Notes: generated by a model from the sequence alone, not told the origin. A DNA stretch of 64,000 nt from Streptomyces curacoi (GCF_001513975.1 NZ_KQ947985.1:1-64000); one strand, 5' to 3'. Shown: positions 43,501 to 50,753, counted from the first letter of the stretch. Program-made: numbers and translations.

Positions 43501-44062
43501 GTGCCCGGCTGTCAGCGCCACAGCCAGAAAGGTCCAATACCCGAACAAAATCAGTAAACCGACCACTCTTCAGCCCGGACGCCGAACGCAACTTGGTCAA
43601 GATCTGCTGGTGAGGCTTGGCCAGTGAAGCAAAGGCGCGTCCCGCGTGCGCACCCAGCGGTCGGTCCGCCAGTGCTGCCTGGGCCGATTTCAGCGCATTG
43701 AGGAGGTCGACGTCGGCTGGCTGGTTACTCACCAGTGCGACATTGATCTTGCTTACTACGGTCGACGCATCCCAGTCTTCTGCTAGCCCGCTGAACATGT
43801 CTGCCAAGCGGCGAAGCGGAGGTGCACCGCCAGGGGTCTTGGCCTGGCACAGTCTGGCCGCCGTCCAGGCTCGACCTGAGTGCTTGACGCTGTATTTCAG
43901 CTGAGTCAAAACCAGACGATTCGCTGTCGCGAAGGTGTCTCCGCCGTAGTATTCACTCAGGTCGCAGCCCAAGTAGCGATCATCTTCTTCGGCTGCGTCA
44001 GCTGGTGATAGCCCCTCCAACCGCAGAATCCTCAGGTCGGTGTGGGGCATCAGGAGTTGCAA
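37505..44062 (-). CDS. Giant STAND NTPase with N-terminal nuclease-like domain (Avs-like defence protein)
   Basis: A 2185-residue protein. Residues 10-60 carry a PD-(D/E)xK-like pattern: E16 (RLEGLSP), D34 (GCDLSEYYG), Q54-x-K56 (LTQLKYS), resembling Cap4-type dsDNA nuclease domains. The STAND ATPase follows: Walker A GGPGVGKTT (285-293), Walker B LLVVAVDAAD (380-389), VLMTARSAR (418-426). The remaining ~1700 residues are helical repeat-like sensor sequence. This architecture and size match the Avs family, which recognises phage proteins and activates the nuclease; that is family knowledge. TTG 44062 is the first usual start, but homology-like residues (AGDDFHLLWAARRA) continue upstream, where ATT 44125 follows GGAG by six bases. 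The gene is visibly lower in GC than the core. Confidence 0.8.
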   Translation of the reverse strand: MQLLMPHTDLRILRLEGLSPADAAEEDDRYLGCDLSEYYGGDTFATANRLVLTQLKYSVKHSGRAWTAARLCQAKTPGGAPPLRRLADMFSGLAEDWDASTVVSKINVALVSNQPADVDLLNALKSAQAALADRPLGAHAGRAFASLAKPHQQILTKLRSASGLKSGRFTDFVRVLDLSGCGADSRALQTLTLHQEASSFLVGSSRPGVIGLIELMRQQMLPETAGDPGLSRADIIVALGASGERSLFPYPTLVAKPKKLVPTAQPQSLAAAVTGATAGKLLAHGGPGVGKTTVLTALEAELPPGSILVAYDCYGDGQYLNPANDRHSERAVVQIANDVAVRGGALPLVVPDGPVVHSELWRGLERTLTVVADALPESALLVVAVDAADNAVFAAHRSGAEPFVRGLWHMQLPPNVRVLMTARSARRSDVLAGAEETGITETALGAFDASASAAMLRSMYPNATDNQCAAFHAASNGVARVQTYALGAGEQRSQGTSETPAMLDIEDVLVRAEAGLAAIFDEVLDSAFSTVHDRDVRQQHMGVLAAMARPARPSTLARVLKTNEGRVRQLCDDLFPALRISDGAVGFADEDFENHLRQKLSVSDVRQAHDLFAEDFLHHRHVDEEAARLVGEHLFNSGRHEELLAIALDEGAPAAIADGIARAQAQRTRLTLALRAVMERNDNNASGDAVRLLLAAGDAARTDSSLVDTVRQRPELALLHADASTVAEILLREESGTWRGRAHFRAAAMLAWLNGRTAEAVEQLDLAYAWLRAWSRQDAGWELSAEDIAYGVHAAYVLRGLNRAHRLAAGWNPPQFVDKVTWHVAQHAPAHVPVKQAIRDLNQVRASAWTQAQFAVAYARAGESLPGRWVLQVATRLDRLPLRPVSHPAEWGMPFCEIALAHGAAKSKVRRLLRRFAPPVPSHLNSYTGSSEMLSPLKAACLEAAIRGSKITAEKLLPDNLRPPTDNDRSYDKNESTRRLFLQIANDLLPVVTTQAECVKVAADRKSRADDVELATAEVVQVVRSRVEAQGSEHRFDRPGNRQRVWFMAAVEALVSAARAMAAFTSIEANAMQMQIENLLADVGKSIGQQLADGSAYAWVQMSRILLENGVAREVALQLLQRVGDVMGAATVPATERRDVLLDAAAAAQHADTALAADLFAAAVDAASGVDVDVALRLRALLTIADRIPDRPTDPTTGGDRAHIARRLAHAVEDATPFVPDPREQVPYRLALSVASRLHGPSGLALACRWEDDGHVGLSEGIGTVIPLLAETGTVGGFEAFWMLRLLSQHSDVVTPAVTVLRCLLNQGPAGRSQAVTCLGTLADWVVRDLPPHQQGDASRNLNTAIQEMGLGQIQAAQRLQSRAQELSALSANKPAIRSSRDWGGSGEEQAVDIAGLVSAASFIRADQDLPVLVAHYASDERVVTYLTTAAHRAGPSGRTTALEELLKLADRGVRGARAPQVARVVSGLCYEWRASASVRDWASQHLPMWVSRHLLDLFTTGLDRHGNYGLLLKLPSNEPGWSNWLLPSASAHLDELTANQLYTLAASLAETLPATSTLSQIIEWALDSRPSLPNSAPITRIPAASAISNSAADIKAARETLPEPPEDSSTLFAAVLWALLGHPDRRVRWRAAHTARIILTRSSDGSSVADALWRCVTEFSTGGSFRSATLEFFPLSAQQWLLIVFARVASEAPLVLVPLATELAAMAVDRSQPHAAIRELARQAALDVAAAHPEALPAHVVSDLAFANRPRLCSTSRDVRNVGSRYGDYDTRFHFDSMDVVPYWYSPLAEAFDGVFLADVMQSADKWISERWGRSSEETRQDPRAAQHERSWALISADHGSLPIVETLQKYLEYHALHMVAGELIDGENPVLRHWRDDDEWTGWLTGHLPHSSTHWLADIREPVPARSLTLGMWDRLQLDDAITSVQTTTSQDASTSAVDPDSAVRRGFDGAAVARQACRELDMLDDDPEMIVVSASITTYSDRHSCTAWLTSALVTPEASAALLAALASSTRPQGLPGAGEGPPWGDEIDEPKLQLLGWIVYRESDDGGLDRDDPLTGGITTAQRSLFTDFFAWAHLSANAAGTQFIDPKGKIAAHMTCWGDENKRGQRNTYDDYSGSYLSVRRDVLMAYLKERCLSLALAADAHVYLMNRSQQEAKDEHRRARYTVLHEDGRRVSVEVDQTI

Positions 44063-44287
44063 TGCACGCCGGGCTGCCCATAGCAGGTGGAAATCATCCC
44101 CGGCTCGTGATTCGCGAACAGAAATGACTCGCTCCGGACGGATCGGGCACGCAATGCGCGCTACTAGCAGACCTAGTTCATTGTCCCGCAGATCAGCAGA
44201 CCAGGACCCGCGGAGCGAGTAGCGATCCCAAACTGACGGTCAAGATCTACTGCGATCGGCTCTGTAACGAATGGAGAGACGTCGGGA

Positions 44288-44827
44288 TCAGCGAATGATG
44301 CGGATCATCACCGTGAGGACTGGCGAAGCCGGTGACGGTTGGCTCTGCCCGATGTCCTCGTACCCCCACGACTTGTAGAGCGCGTGAACCTTTCCGTCGC
44401 CGGCGGCCGGGTTGACCATGAGCGTGACGTACGGCTCGTCGCGGGTGGCGAGGAGGGCGTCGTGGATACGGCGGGCGGTGCCGGTCTTCCGCCAGGTCGG
44501 CCGGACGCCGATCTCCTTGAGGGCCACGGCAGGGCGCTCGGTGTACTTCTCGGCCGGCGTCGGGGTGGTGCGCTGCCAGTAGCGGTCGCCGTGTTCGATG
44601 GTGTTGCCGTAGGCGTAACCGACCGGGTGCCCGTCCGCGTACGCGAGGACGGCTGTGAACCCCGGCTCGGTGCTGTGTCGGTCCAGGCGTTCGCCGAACG
44701 CGGTGACGGCGTAGTTCGGCAGGTGGAGGAGCGGGGCGCGCACGTCTGCGTACACGTCGAGGAGGTCACCGCGGGCTGTGTCGAGGGTGGTGAAGGTGCG
44801 CAGTTCGATGGAGGGCGCCGTGGTCAT
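44288..44827 (-). CDS. GNAT-family N-acetyltransferase
   Basis: A 179-residue acetyltransferase. The GNAT core is visible from FTAVLAYADGHPVGYAYGNT through ALKEIGVRPTWRKTGTARRIHD, where the acetyl-CoA pyrophosphate loop (V-RP-W-R-G-like) lies, to VTLMVNPAAGDGKVHALYKSWGYEDIG. ATG 44827 overlaps the stop codon of the upstream TPR regulator (ATGA), so the two form a coupled operon. Its substrate is unknown; in this locus it might modify an amine of a peptide product or serve self-protection, but nothing in sequence shows that. Confidence 0.85.
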   Translation of the reverse strand: MTTAPSIELRTFTTLDTARGDLLDVYADVRAPLLHLPNYAVTAFGERLDRHSTEPGFTAVLAYADGHPVGYAYGNTIEHGDRYWQRTTPTPAEKYTERPAVALKEIGVRPTWRKTGTARRIHDALLATRDEPYVTLMVNPAAGDGKVHALYKSWGYEDIGQSQPSPASPVLTVMIRIIR

Positions 44828-46107
44828 GCGGCCATCCTCCAGGCGGCGGTGTGCTCGGTCCAGGTCTGCACGGTGGAGCTGCCAGGCGCGGTGGCGCGCA
44901 GTGCGGCCCCGAACTCCTGCAGCATGCGCGTGACCCGGGCGTGCTGGGTGGCGGCTTCGGCGGGGACTTTCATCGCGGTGGCCGTAGCAGCGTCGGGGGC
45001 GCCCTGGGCGAGCTGGGCGTGGGCGAGCCGGGTGGTGGTGATGGCGCGGGACCGGATCATGTGGGGTCGGAGGGCGGACAGGCAGCGGTGGGCGTGGTAC
45101 TCGGCGGTCGAGTAGTCGCCGAGCGCCAAGTGTGCGGAGAGGGCCAGGGAGTCCAGTTCGGCCTGGTCGTAGAAGGCGAGCATCCACACCGGCCGGTAGT
45201 CGGCGGGGTCGGCGCGCAGCATGGCGTCCTGCGCCTGCTCGAACGCGCGGCGGGTGCCGGTGCGGTCCTGTGCCGTGCCGTGGATGGCCGCCTGGCGGGC
45301 CAGGCCGAGGGAGGCGAACAGGGGGTCGCGGCGGGTGAGGTGCAGGTTGCGGGCGACGTCGTTGGCGGCGAACGCGTCGGCGGGTCGGCCCATGTGGCGG
45401 TACATGGTGCCGGCGTGACTCCAGATGCGGAACTTGATCGCCTGGTCGCCGGACATCTCGGCGAGGGCCTGGGCCTCGCGCATGTGCGCCTTGGCGACGT
45501 CGTAGCGCCGGCCGTCGATGGCGGCCCACATCGCGGAGGAGCGGAAAGCGGCTGCTGAGGCGTAGAGGTTGCTGCGTACGCGCTGGGTGGCGCTGCCTGC
45601 GTTCTGGAGGTTGAGCGCCTCGTCGGCGAGGGCGGCGGCCCGCTGTTCGATGCCGAGTTGTCCGCCATGGCGGTGGTCGCTGGCGATGATCTCGGCGAAG
45701 CGCTTGTTGAGGCGGTTGACGTCGCTCATGCCGATACGGCGCGGCGATGCGGTGCCGGGTGCGGCTGCTGCTGCGGCAGCCGCCGCGATGCTGCCGACGA
45801 GGGTGCGGCGCTTCATGTCGGGGTCCTCCTGCTGCGGTGGGGCCGGGGTGGACGAAGGCCGGCTCCGTGGCACGAACCCTAAGGCGATGGCGGGTAGTCC
45901 GGTGACGTCCTCAAGTGCCTTGCGGGCGGCCGACTTTGGCCACGTGACCCGGCCCGCTTTCCATGCCCGGACCGATGAGCCGTCGAGTCCTCCAAGGCGC
46001 CCGGTCAACCGTTCAATGGCCCTGTTCACGGCCTCGGCGAGGCTGTTGGAGCTGTAGCCGTGCTCGGTCATCCACGCCTCAAGAACGGTGTTGCGGGTGG
46101 TGTCCAT
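44824..46107 (-). CDS. HTH- and TPR-containing regulator of the lanthipeptide island
   Basis: A 427-residue protein. The N-terminal ~75 residues resemble a degenerate HTH (TEHGYSSNSLAEAVNRAIER, SSVRAWKAGRVTWPKSAARK). A hydrophobic Ala stretch (MKRRTLVGSIAAAAAAAAA, about 99-117) recalls a Tat-like signal but follows an intracellular domain; the rest is TPR-like helices (AFRSSAMWAAIDGRRYDVAK, YRHMGRPADAFAANDVAR). This type of regulator is common beside Streptomyces peptide clusters. The start at 46107 has no clear ribosome site; AACGTCCTA direct repeats lie just upstream. Overlaps the GNAT gene by four bases and is divergent from the lanthipeptide genes. Confidence 0.75.
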   Translation of the reverse strand: MDTTRNTVLEAWMTEHGYSSNSLAEAVNRAIERLTGRLGGLDGSSVRAWKAGRVTWPKSAARKALEDVTGLPAIALGFVPRSRPSSTPAPPQQEDPDMKRRTLVGSIAAAAAAAAAPGTASPRRIGMSDVNRLNKRFAEIIASDHRHGGQLGIEQRAAALADEALNLQNAGSATQRVRSNLYASAAAFRSSAMWAAIDGRRYDVAKAHMREAQALAEMSGDQAIKFRIWSHAGTMYRHMGRPADAFAANDVARNLHLTRRDPLFASLGLARQAAIHGTAQDRTGTRRAFEQAQDAMLRADPADYRPVWMLAFYDQAELDSLALSAHLALGDYSTAEYHAHRCLSALRPHMIRSRAITTTRLAHAQLAQGAPDAATATAMKVPAEAATQHARVTRMLQEFGAALRATAPGSSTVQTWTEHTAAWRMAA

Positions 46108-46159
46108 GCGGGCACGGTAGTCCGCGCGATCCCCACTCGCCAGGTAAAGGGGAGGTCAA

Positions 46160-46202
46160 AACGTCCTAGGTGGGTCCGTCGGCTGAGTGCCTGAACGTCC
46201 TA
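46160..46202. promoter_or_regulatory. AACGTCCTA direct repeats between divergent regulator and lanthipeptide operon
   Basis: AACGTCCTA occurs at 46,160-46,168 and 46,194-46,202, 34 bases apart (about three helical turns), in the 240-base divergent region. The spacing suits an operator bound by a dimer or oligomer, perhaps the adjacent HTH/TPR regulator. Nothing else is recognised in 46,108-46,348. Confidence 0.4.
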
Positions 46203-46348
46203 ACCAACCTGCTGCGAAAGGGAGTTGTCTGGGTGCTGGTCGCCCGCCGCGCCCCACCGTGCGGGCGGCTGTTGACGGCCCGGCCCGCCCCTGAGGTTCC
46301 CCCGCGGGGGTGGGCCGGGCGCCGAGACGACACGAAGGCTCCACCCCA

Positions 46349-46795
46349 ATGACGAGTCTGAAAACACCAGTTGAGGCCCTCTCCGTCGGCCACCCCACGT
46401 ACAGCCAGACCTTCCCGTGCAAGCCGTCCACGGCCGAGCTCGGCCGCGAACTCGTCCGGGACGTCCTCGGCGTGTGGCACCTCGACGGCCTCGCCGACCG
46501 TGCCGCGCTGATCATCACCGAGCTCATCGCGAACGCCTCCAGGCACACTCCGTGTCCCGAGATCCGCCTCACGGTTGGGCGGCCGAGCGCGACTCGACTG
46601 CGTGTCGGGGTCGTGGACCGGGAACCATCGCGTCTTCCCATACTCAGCCAGGCGGCTGACGACGACGAATCGGGCCGCGGGCTGCTCCTCGTCGATGCTG
46701 TCGCCGACCGCTGGGGCTACGACCTGCACGGCTCAGGCAGACGCCCTTGGGGCAAAGAGGTCTGGGCGGAACTCCGCACCGGGGGCGGCGAGTGA
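46349..46795 (+). CDS. RsbW-like ATP-binding protein (HATPase_c)
   Basis: A 148-residue single-domain ATPase of the anti-sigma/serine-kinase fold. Motifs: LIITELIANASRHT (N box), GVVDREPSRLPI (variant G1) and ESGRGLLLVDAVADRWG (G2), ending WAELRTGGG. Many Streptomyces copies sit beside peptide clusters as regulators. ATG 46349 has AAGG about twelve bases upstream. The following small gene starts within its stop codon (GTGA), so they are coupled. Confidence 0.85.
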   Translation: MTSLKTPVEALSVGHPTYSQTFPCKPSTAELGRELVRDVLGVWHLDGLADRAALIITELIANASRHTPCPEIRLTVGRPSATRLRVGVVDREPSRLPILSQAADDDESGRGLLLVDAVADRWGYDLHGSGRRPWGKEVWAELRTGGGE

Positions 46796-47004
46796 GCATC
46801 CCCGCCACGGCACCCTCGCCCCTTCCGGACCTCGCCCGACTCCGGCCCCGCCAGCAGATGGCCATGGACTGCGCCCTCTGTGCCCGGCCGCTGGGAGCGA
46901 GCGGTCGACGGCTGGGCGAGATACGCCACCGGGGCCTGCCGTTCCAGCTCTGGGCCTGTGCTCCTGACTGCCAGGCCACCAGATCGACCATCCCGACCGG
47001 CTGA
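46792..47004 (+). CDS. Small Cys-containing protein
   Basis: A 70-residue protein. MDCALCARPLGASGRRLG and LWACAPDC supply two CxxC/CxxxC-type pairs, so it may bind zinc. The start is GTG 46792, overlapping the stop of the ATPase gene. I do not recognise a family. It and the frameshifted reading frame that follows both look like small zinc-binding accessory proteins in this operon. Confidence 0.6.
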   Translation: MSIPATAPSPLPDLARLRPRQQMAMDCALCARPLGASGRRLGEIRHRGLPFQLWACAPDCQATRSTIPTG

Positions 47005-47022
47005 GAAAGGGGACGTCCTTCC

Positions 47023-47212
47023 ATGGAGTGGCCGCGGATCACCGGTGATTGCTGGCTCGGCTGTGGGCGTACTGGAGTCCTGGTGATCTGGCTCGGCCCG
47101 GTGCAGTGGGACGGGCAGCACGCCCCCTTCTACCACATGCGAGCCGTGCCTCGATCGTCTCAAGGCCCAGGCACTCGCCTACTTCATGGAGCGGCGACCG
47201 GCATCCGCTTGA
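47023..47212 (+). pseudogene. Frameshifted small zinc-ribbon protein
   Basis: The frame from ATG 47023 (after AAAGGGGA) reads MEWPRITGDCWLGCGRTGVL and VIWLGPVQWDGQHAPFY, with a CxxxC-like pair. It then continues into unrelated residues. Skipping one base near 47,138 restores TCEPCLDRLKAQALAYFMER and a stop at 47,212, completing a four-Cys zinc ribbon. The match in style before and after strongly suggests one gene with a +1 insertion (mutation, sequencing error, or programmed slip). Frame one reads on to 47,244 without the second Cys pair. Confidence 0.6.
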
Positions 47213-47401
47213 TCAGACTCCCGGCACACGACTTCCCGGCGTGAGGCAGGCAGCCCGCGAGGACTTCCTACGCGGGGCACGTTGCCTCCCGCCGGGCGGC
47301 CAGGAGCCGTCCGGGGAGCAGCCGTCTGGCAACGCTCCCGTGACGGCACCTGGTGGGCGCTCCAGCCCAGTAACACCACAACGATTGCGAGGAGTTGCAG
47401 C

Positions 47402-47581
47402 ATGACGCGCAGCACCGTAGTTCCCAGCCGCACCGAAGTACGCCCCCAGATCCGGGGGGCATCAGACGGCTTCGACCTGGACGTCTCCCTCGTCGAGATC
47501 GCCGACCCGGCGGGCCTGGTCAACCTGACCGACGACAACTGCGGGTCCACCTGCGGCGCCTGCACCACCAACGTCGCCTGA
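47402..47581 (+). CDS. lanA: Lanthipeptide precursor, FxLD family
   Basis: A 59-residue precursor. The leader contains GFDLDVSLVEIADP, with the class I FxLD recognition box at residues 24-27. The C-terminal core, about NLTDDNCGSTCGACTTNVA, holds Cys47, Cys51 and Cys54 with Ser49, Thr43, Thr50, Thr55 and Thr56 as dehydration candidates, and an Asp pair (44-45) that could be the target of the PIMT-like methyltransferase. The leader cleavage site is unknown. ATG 47402 follows GAGGAG. It precedes lanB with a strong hairpin between, consistent with high precursor expression. Confidence 0.9.
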   Translation: MTRSTVVPSRTEVRPQIRGASDGFDLDVSLVEIADPAGLVNLTDDNCGSTCGACTTNVA

Positions 47582-47604
47582 CCCGGACCCCAGATCACCC
47601 CGGT

Positions 47605-47638
47605 CTGGTGCCGCCGCGTCTCCGCGCGGCGGCACCAG
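47605..47638 (+). terminator. Hairpin attenuator between lanA and lanB
   Basis: CTGGTGCCGCCGCG (47,605-47,618) and CGCGGCGGCACCAG (47,625-47,638) form a perfect 14-bp stem with a 6-base loop, 23 bases after the lanA stop. Partial termination here would make precursor mRNA exceed enzyme mRNA. Confidence 0.8.
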
Positions 47639-47669
47639 CCGCCCGCCCCCTCACCTACGGAGGTACTTG

Positions 47670-50600
47670 GTGGTTGCTCCGCCCGCAGCGTTCCGCACCG
47701 GTTCCACTGCTCTCGTGCGCGCCGTGGCCCGGCCCTCGCTGCCGTTTCCTCCATGTCCTGACCTCGATGACCGCTCACCCAGTGGTTCGTCTGCCCATGT
47801 GGCGTGGCTACGCGCGGTCTGGGCTGACACGGACGTCGCCGAGGCACTCCAGCACTCCAGCCCGGTCCTGGCCACGCAGGTAGGAGCCCTGTGCACGGCC
47901 GAGTACCCCGCCCTCCGGGATGTGCGGCGCGCGGTGCTGTCCGTGGCCCGCTACCTGCTGCGGACCCAGCACCGGGCGACACCCTTCGGCCTGTTCGCCG
48001 GCGTGGCCACCGCGGAGTTCGGCCCGCAGGCGCGGGCCGACTGGGGCGAGGAGCACGTGGCCGTCGGCCGCGCGGGAGCAGAGTGGCTGGCGGCCCTGGT
48101 CGCACGGTTGGAGTCGTGCCCGGACCTCCTCGAACGGCTGCCCGTCGTCATCAACAACACCGTGACATACCGGGGAGACCGGCTCATCGTGCCGTTCCAG
48201 CCCGACGTCCAGGACGACCGGACTCGCCCGGTCGAGGCGTCCCTGGCCCTGACCGGACCGGTGCACGCCGTCCTCGCTGCGACCCGACTGCCGATCCGGT
48301 TCGGCACCCTCGTGGACAAGCTCCAGGCGGAGTTCCCCGAGGCCGGTCCCGAGAAGGCGCGTCAACTGCTGGCAGAGTTGATCCGGCGGCGGGTGCTGAT
48401 CACGGGCCTGCACGCTCCGAGCACTGAGACCGACGCCCTTGGGTATCTGCTCGGCCAACTCGACGCGATCGACGCTGGAACCCTTGCCCCGGTGGCGGAG
48501 ACGGTGCGCGAGCTACGCGCGGTCCGGGCGGGCCTGGAGGAGTGTGCCACGCACGGAGGCCGGGACAGCGTCGCGGCGCGGATGCGAGACCTCGTCCCTG
48601 GTCTGCGTCGCCACCCCGTCGCGCTCGACCTCCGCCTGGACGCCCAGATCGTTCTACCGGAAGCGGTCGCCCGAGAGATCGAGCGCTCCGCTCTCATCCT
48701 GACCCACTTGAGTATCCGCCCGTACGGGACCGCCGCGTGGAACGCGTATCACCAGCGGTTCTACGAGCGGTACGGCATCGGCACGATGGTGCCGCTCGTG
48801 GAGGCCGTGGCGGACAGCGGCACCGGCTATCCCGACGGCTACCCAGGCGCTTCGGCCAGCGCACGCAGGCCCCGCGTCTCTGCTCGGGATGACGCCCTCG
48901 TACGGCTGGCTCAGGCCGCCGCGCTCGACGGCCGTGACGAAGTGATCCTCACGGACGAACAGATCGAGGCCCTGGATGCGGGTCCCGACGAGCCTCGGCT
49001 GCCGCCGCACTTGGAGATCGGGGTAAGGGTGCACGCGGCCAGCCTGGAGGAGTTGCAGCGCGGGCGGTTCCGGCTGGAGGTCGTGAGCGTCTCCCGTGGT
49101 GTCGGCGTCTCCACAGGCCGATTCCTCAGCGTGCTGGCCCCCGCCGACCGGGAGGCCCTGGTCGCAGAGCTTGCCGGCCTCCCGGCCGCAGACGGCAACA
49201 CCGTGCCCGCGCAGCTCTCTTTCCCGCCCCTGCTCCCCGAGAGCGCCCACGTCACCCGCTCCCCACAGGTTCTACCCACCGTGATCAGCCTTCAGGAGCA
49301 CCGCGCCCCGCAGGACACCGTCCTCACCCCGGAGGACTTGGCCGTAGGGTGTGATGGCCGCCGCATGTACCTCGCCGTCCCCGAGCGGGGCCACCGTGTT
49401 GAGGCCGTCGGGGTGCACGCGCTGAACCTGCGCACCCACACCCCGCCGCTGGTGCGGTTCCTCACTGAACTGTCCCGCGCCCAGTGCGCGCAGGTCACCG
49501 TCTTCGACTGGGGCGCCGCAGCGGCGATGCCGTTCCTTCCACGTCTGCGGTACGGCCGGACCGTGCTGGCCCCAGCGCGCTGGCGGCTGGAAGTGTCCGA
49601 ACTGCCCGGCCATGCCCGCCCTCGGGCCGAGTGGGACGCCGCGCTCAGCGACTGGCGTGCCCGGCGGAGGCTGCCGCGCCGCGTCCATCTCGTCGAGGAC
49701 GACCGGCGCCTCTTCCTCGACCTCGACGAGGCCGGCCACCGTGCGCTCCTGCGCAGACACCTCGACCATAGGCGCCTGGCCGTACTCGTCGAGGCCCCGG
49801 AACCGGAGGCGTATGGCTGGTGCGGCGGGCGAGCCCACGAGGTCGTGGTGCCCCTCAAAGCGACCAGGCCGTCGGCATGGCCGCCACTGCCCGCCCCCAG
49901 CCGCGCCCGTGCCCTGTCTGCGGCTCAGATGCAGACGCCTGCCGCTTCCTCGGTTGTTCTTGCCGCCCTGTACGGCGCCCCTCGCCGCCAAGACGTCTTG
50001 CTCTCACAGCACTTGCCCGGCCTCCTCGAACAACTCGGTAACCCGCCGTGGTGGTTCATCCGCTTCCGAGACCCGGACCAACACCTCCGCGTACGCATCG
50101 CCCTCCCCGACCCGGAAGCCTTCGCCGACACGGCCCGAACCGTGAGCGCTTGGGCCGACGAGCTACGAAGCATCGGCCTGCTGGCCGACCTGCGCTATCC
50201 CACCTCCTACCGCGAGATGGGCCGCTGGGGCTCCGGCACCGCATGGGAGGCGGCTGAGGAGGTGTTCCGGGCGGACTCGCGCGCCATCCTGGTCCAGCTT
50301 GCGCAGCCACAGCGCCCCGGACTGCGCACGCTGGTGGTGGCCCACACCGTCGCCATCGCCTCCGCGTTCCTCGGCAGCACCGCAGCCGGGATGCGGTGGC
50401 TGATTGACCACATCCCGCCGACAGCCCCCGCTCCCGTTCCGCGCCCGCAGTTCACCGACGCCGTACGACTCGCCGACCCGAGCGACGACTGGGCGGCGCT
50501 GCGCCAGGTCCCGGGCGGGGACGCCATTGTGTCGGGATGGGCAGACCGAGATGCGGCGCTCGCCGCGTACCGGCCGCACCTGCCCGGCCCGGACACCCAG

Positions 50601-50753
50601 GGCATCGCCGTCGACGACGTCCTGACCTCCCTGCTGCACGTTCACTTCGTGCGCCACGTCGCCGTGAACTTCCCGGAGGAAGAGGTGTGCCTCTACCTGG
50701 CGCGCGCCGCCGCCCTGGCCTGGACGGCCCGCACCCGTGGGAGGGCCTCGTGA
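47670..50753 (+). CDS. lanB: Full-length class I lanthipeptide dehydratase (LanB)
   Basis: A 1027-residue enzyme that uses glutamyl-tRNA to dehydrate Ser/Thr in the precursor. The glutamylation domain spans about 1-700, with the family segments RYLLRTQHRATPFGLFAGVA and LTHLSIRPYGTAAWNAYHQRF. The C-terminal glutamate-elimination (SpaB_C) domain runs from LLEQLGNPPWWFIRFRDPDQ to the end. GTG 47670 follows GGAGG by six bases; TTG 47667 is too close. The stop overlaps the lanC start. It therefore contains its own elimination domain, although another copy-like domain occurs in the downstream methyltransferase. Confidence 0.92.
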   Translation: MVAPPAAFRTGSTALVRAVARPSLPFPPCPDLDDRSPSGSSAHVAWLRAVWADTDVAEALQHSSPVLATQVGALCTAEYPALRDVRRAVLSVARYLLRTQHRATPFGLFAGVATAEFGPQARADWGEEHVAVGRAGAEWLAALVARLESCPDLLERLPVVINNTVTYRGDRLIVPFQPDVQDDRTRPVEASLALTGPVHAVLAATRLPIRFGTLVDKLQAEFPEAGPEKARQLLAELIRRRVLITGLHAPSTETDALGYLLGQLDAIDAGTLAPVAETVRELRAVRAGLEECATHGGRDSVAARMRDLVPGLRRHPVALDLRLDAQIVLPEAVAREIERSALILTHLSIRPYGTAAWNAYHQRFYERYGIGTMVPLVEAVADSGTGYPDGYPGASASARRPRVSARDDALVRLAQAAALDGRDEVILTDEQIEALDAGPDEPRLPPHLEIGVRVHAASLEELQRGRFRLEVVSVSRGVGVSTGRFLSVLAPADREALVAELAGLPAADGNTVPAQLSFPPLLPESAHVTRSPQVLPTVISLQEHRAPQDTVLTPEDLAVGCDGRRMYLAVPERGHRVEAVGVHALNLRTHTPPLVRFLTELSRAQCAQVTVFDWGAAAAMPFLPRLRYGRTVLAPARWRLEVSELPGHARPRAEWDAALSDWRARRRLPRRVHLVEDDRRLFLDLDEAGHRALLRRHLDHRRLAVLVEAPEPEAYGWCGGRAHEVVVPLKATRPSAWPPLPAPSRARALSAAQMQTPAASSVVLAALYGAPRRQDVLLSQHLPGLLEQLGNPPWWFIRFRDPDQHLRVRIALPDPEAFADTARTVSAWADELRSIGLLADLRYPTSYREMGRWGSGTAWEAAEEVFRADSRAILVQLAQPQRPGLRTLVVAHTVAIASAFLGSTAAGMRWLIDHIPPTAPAPVPRPQFTDAVRLADPSDDWAALRQVPGGDAIVSGWADRDAALAAYRPHLPGPDTQGIAVDDVLTSLLHVHFVRHVAVNFPEEEVCLYLARAAALAWTARTRGRAS

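Noticed and set aside
44824-46107. Tat-exported protein (MKRRTLVGSIAAAA)
   Set aside because: The twin-Arg and Ala stretch lies about 100 residues in, after an HTH-like region, so export from an internal start is possible but less likely than a cytoplasmic regulator.
47049-47405. A 118-codon alternative frame over the small Cys genes
   Set aside because: It lacks a ribosome site and the zinc-ribbon text in the other frames is more protein-like; the precursor's start is supported by GAGGAG.
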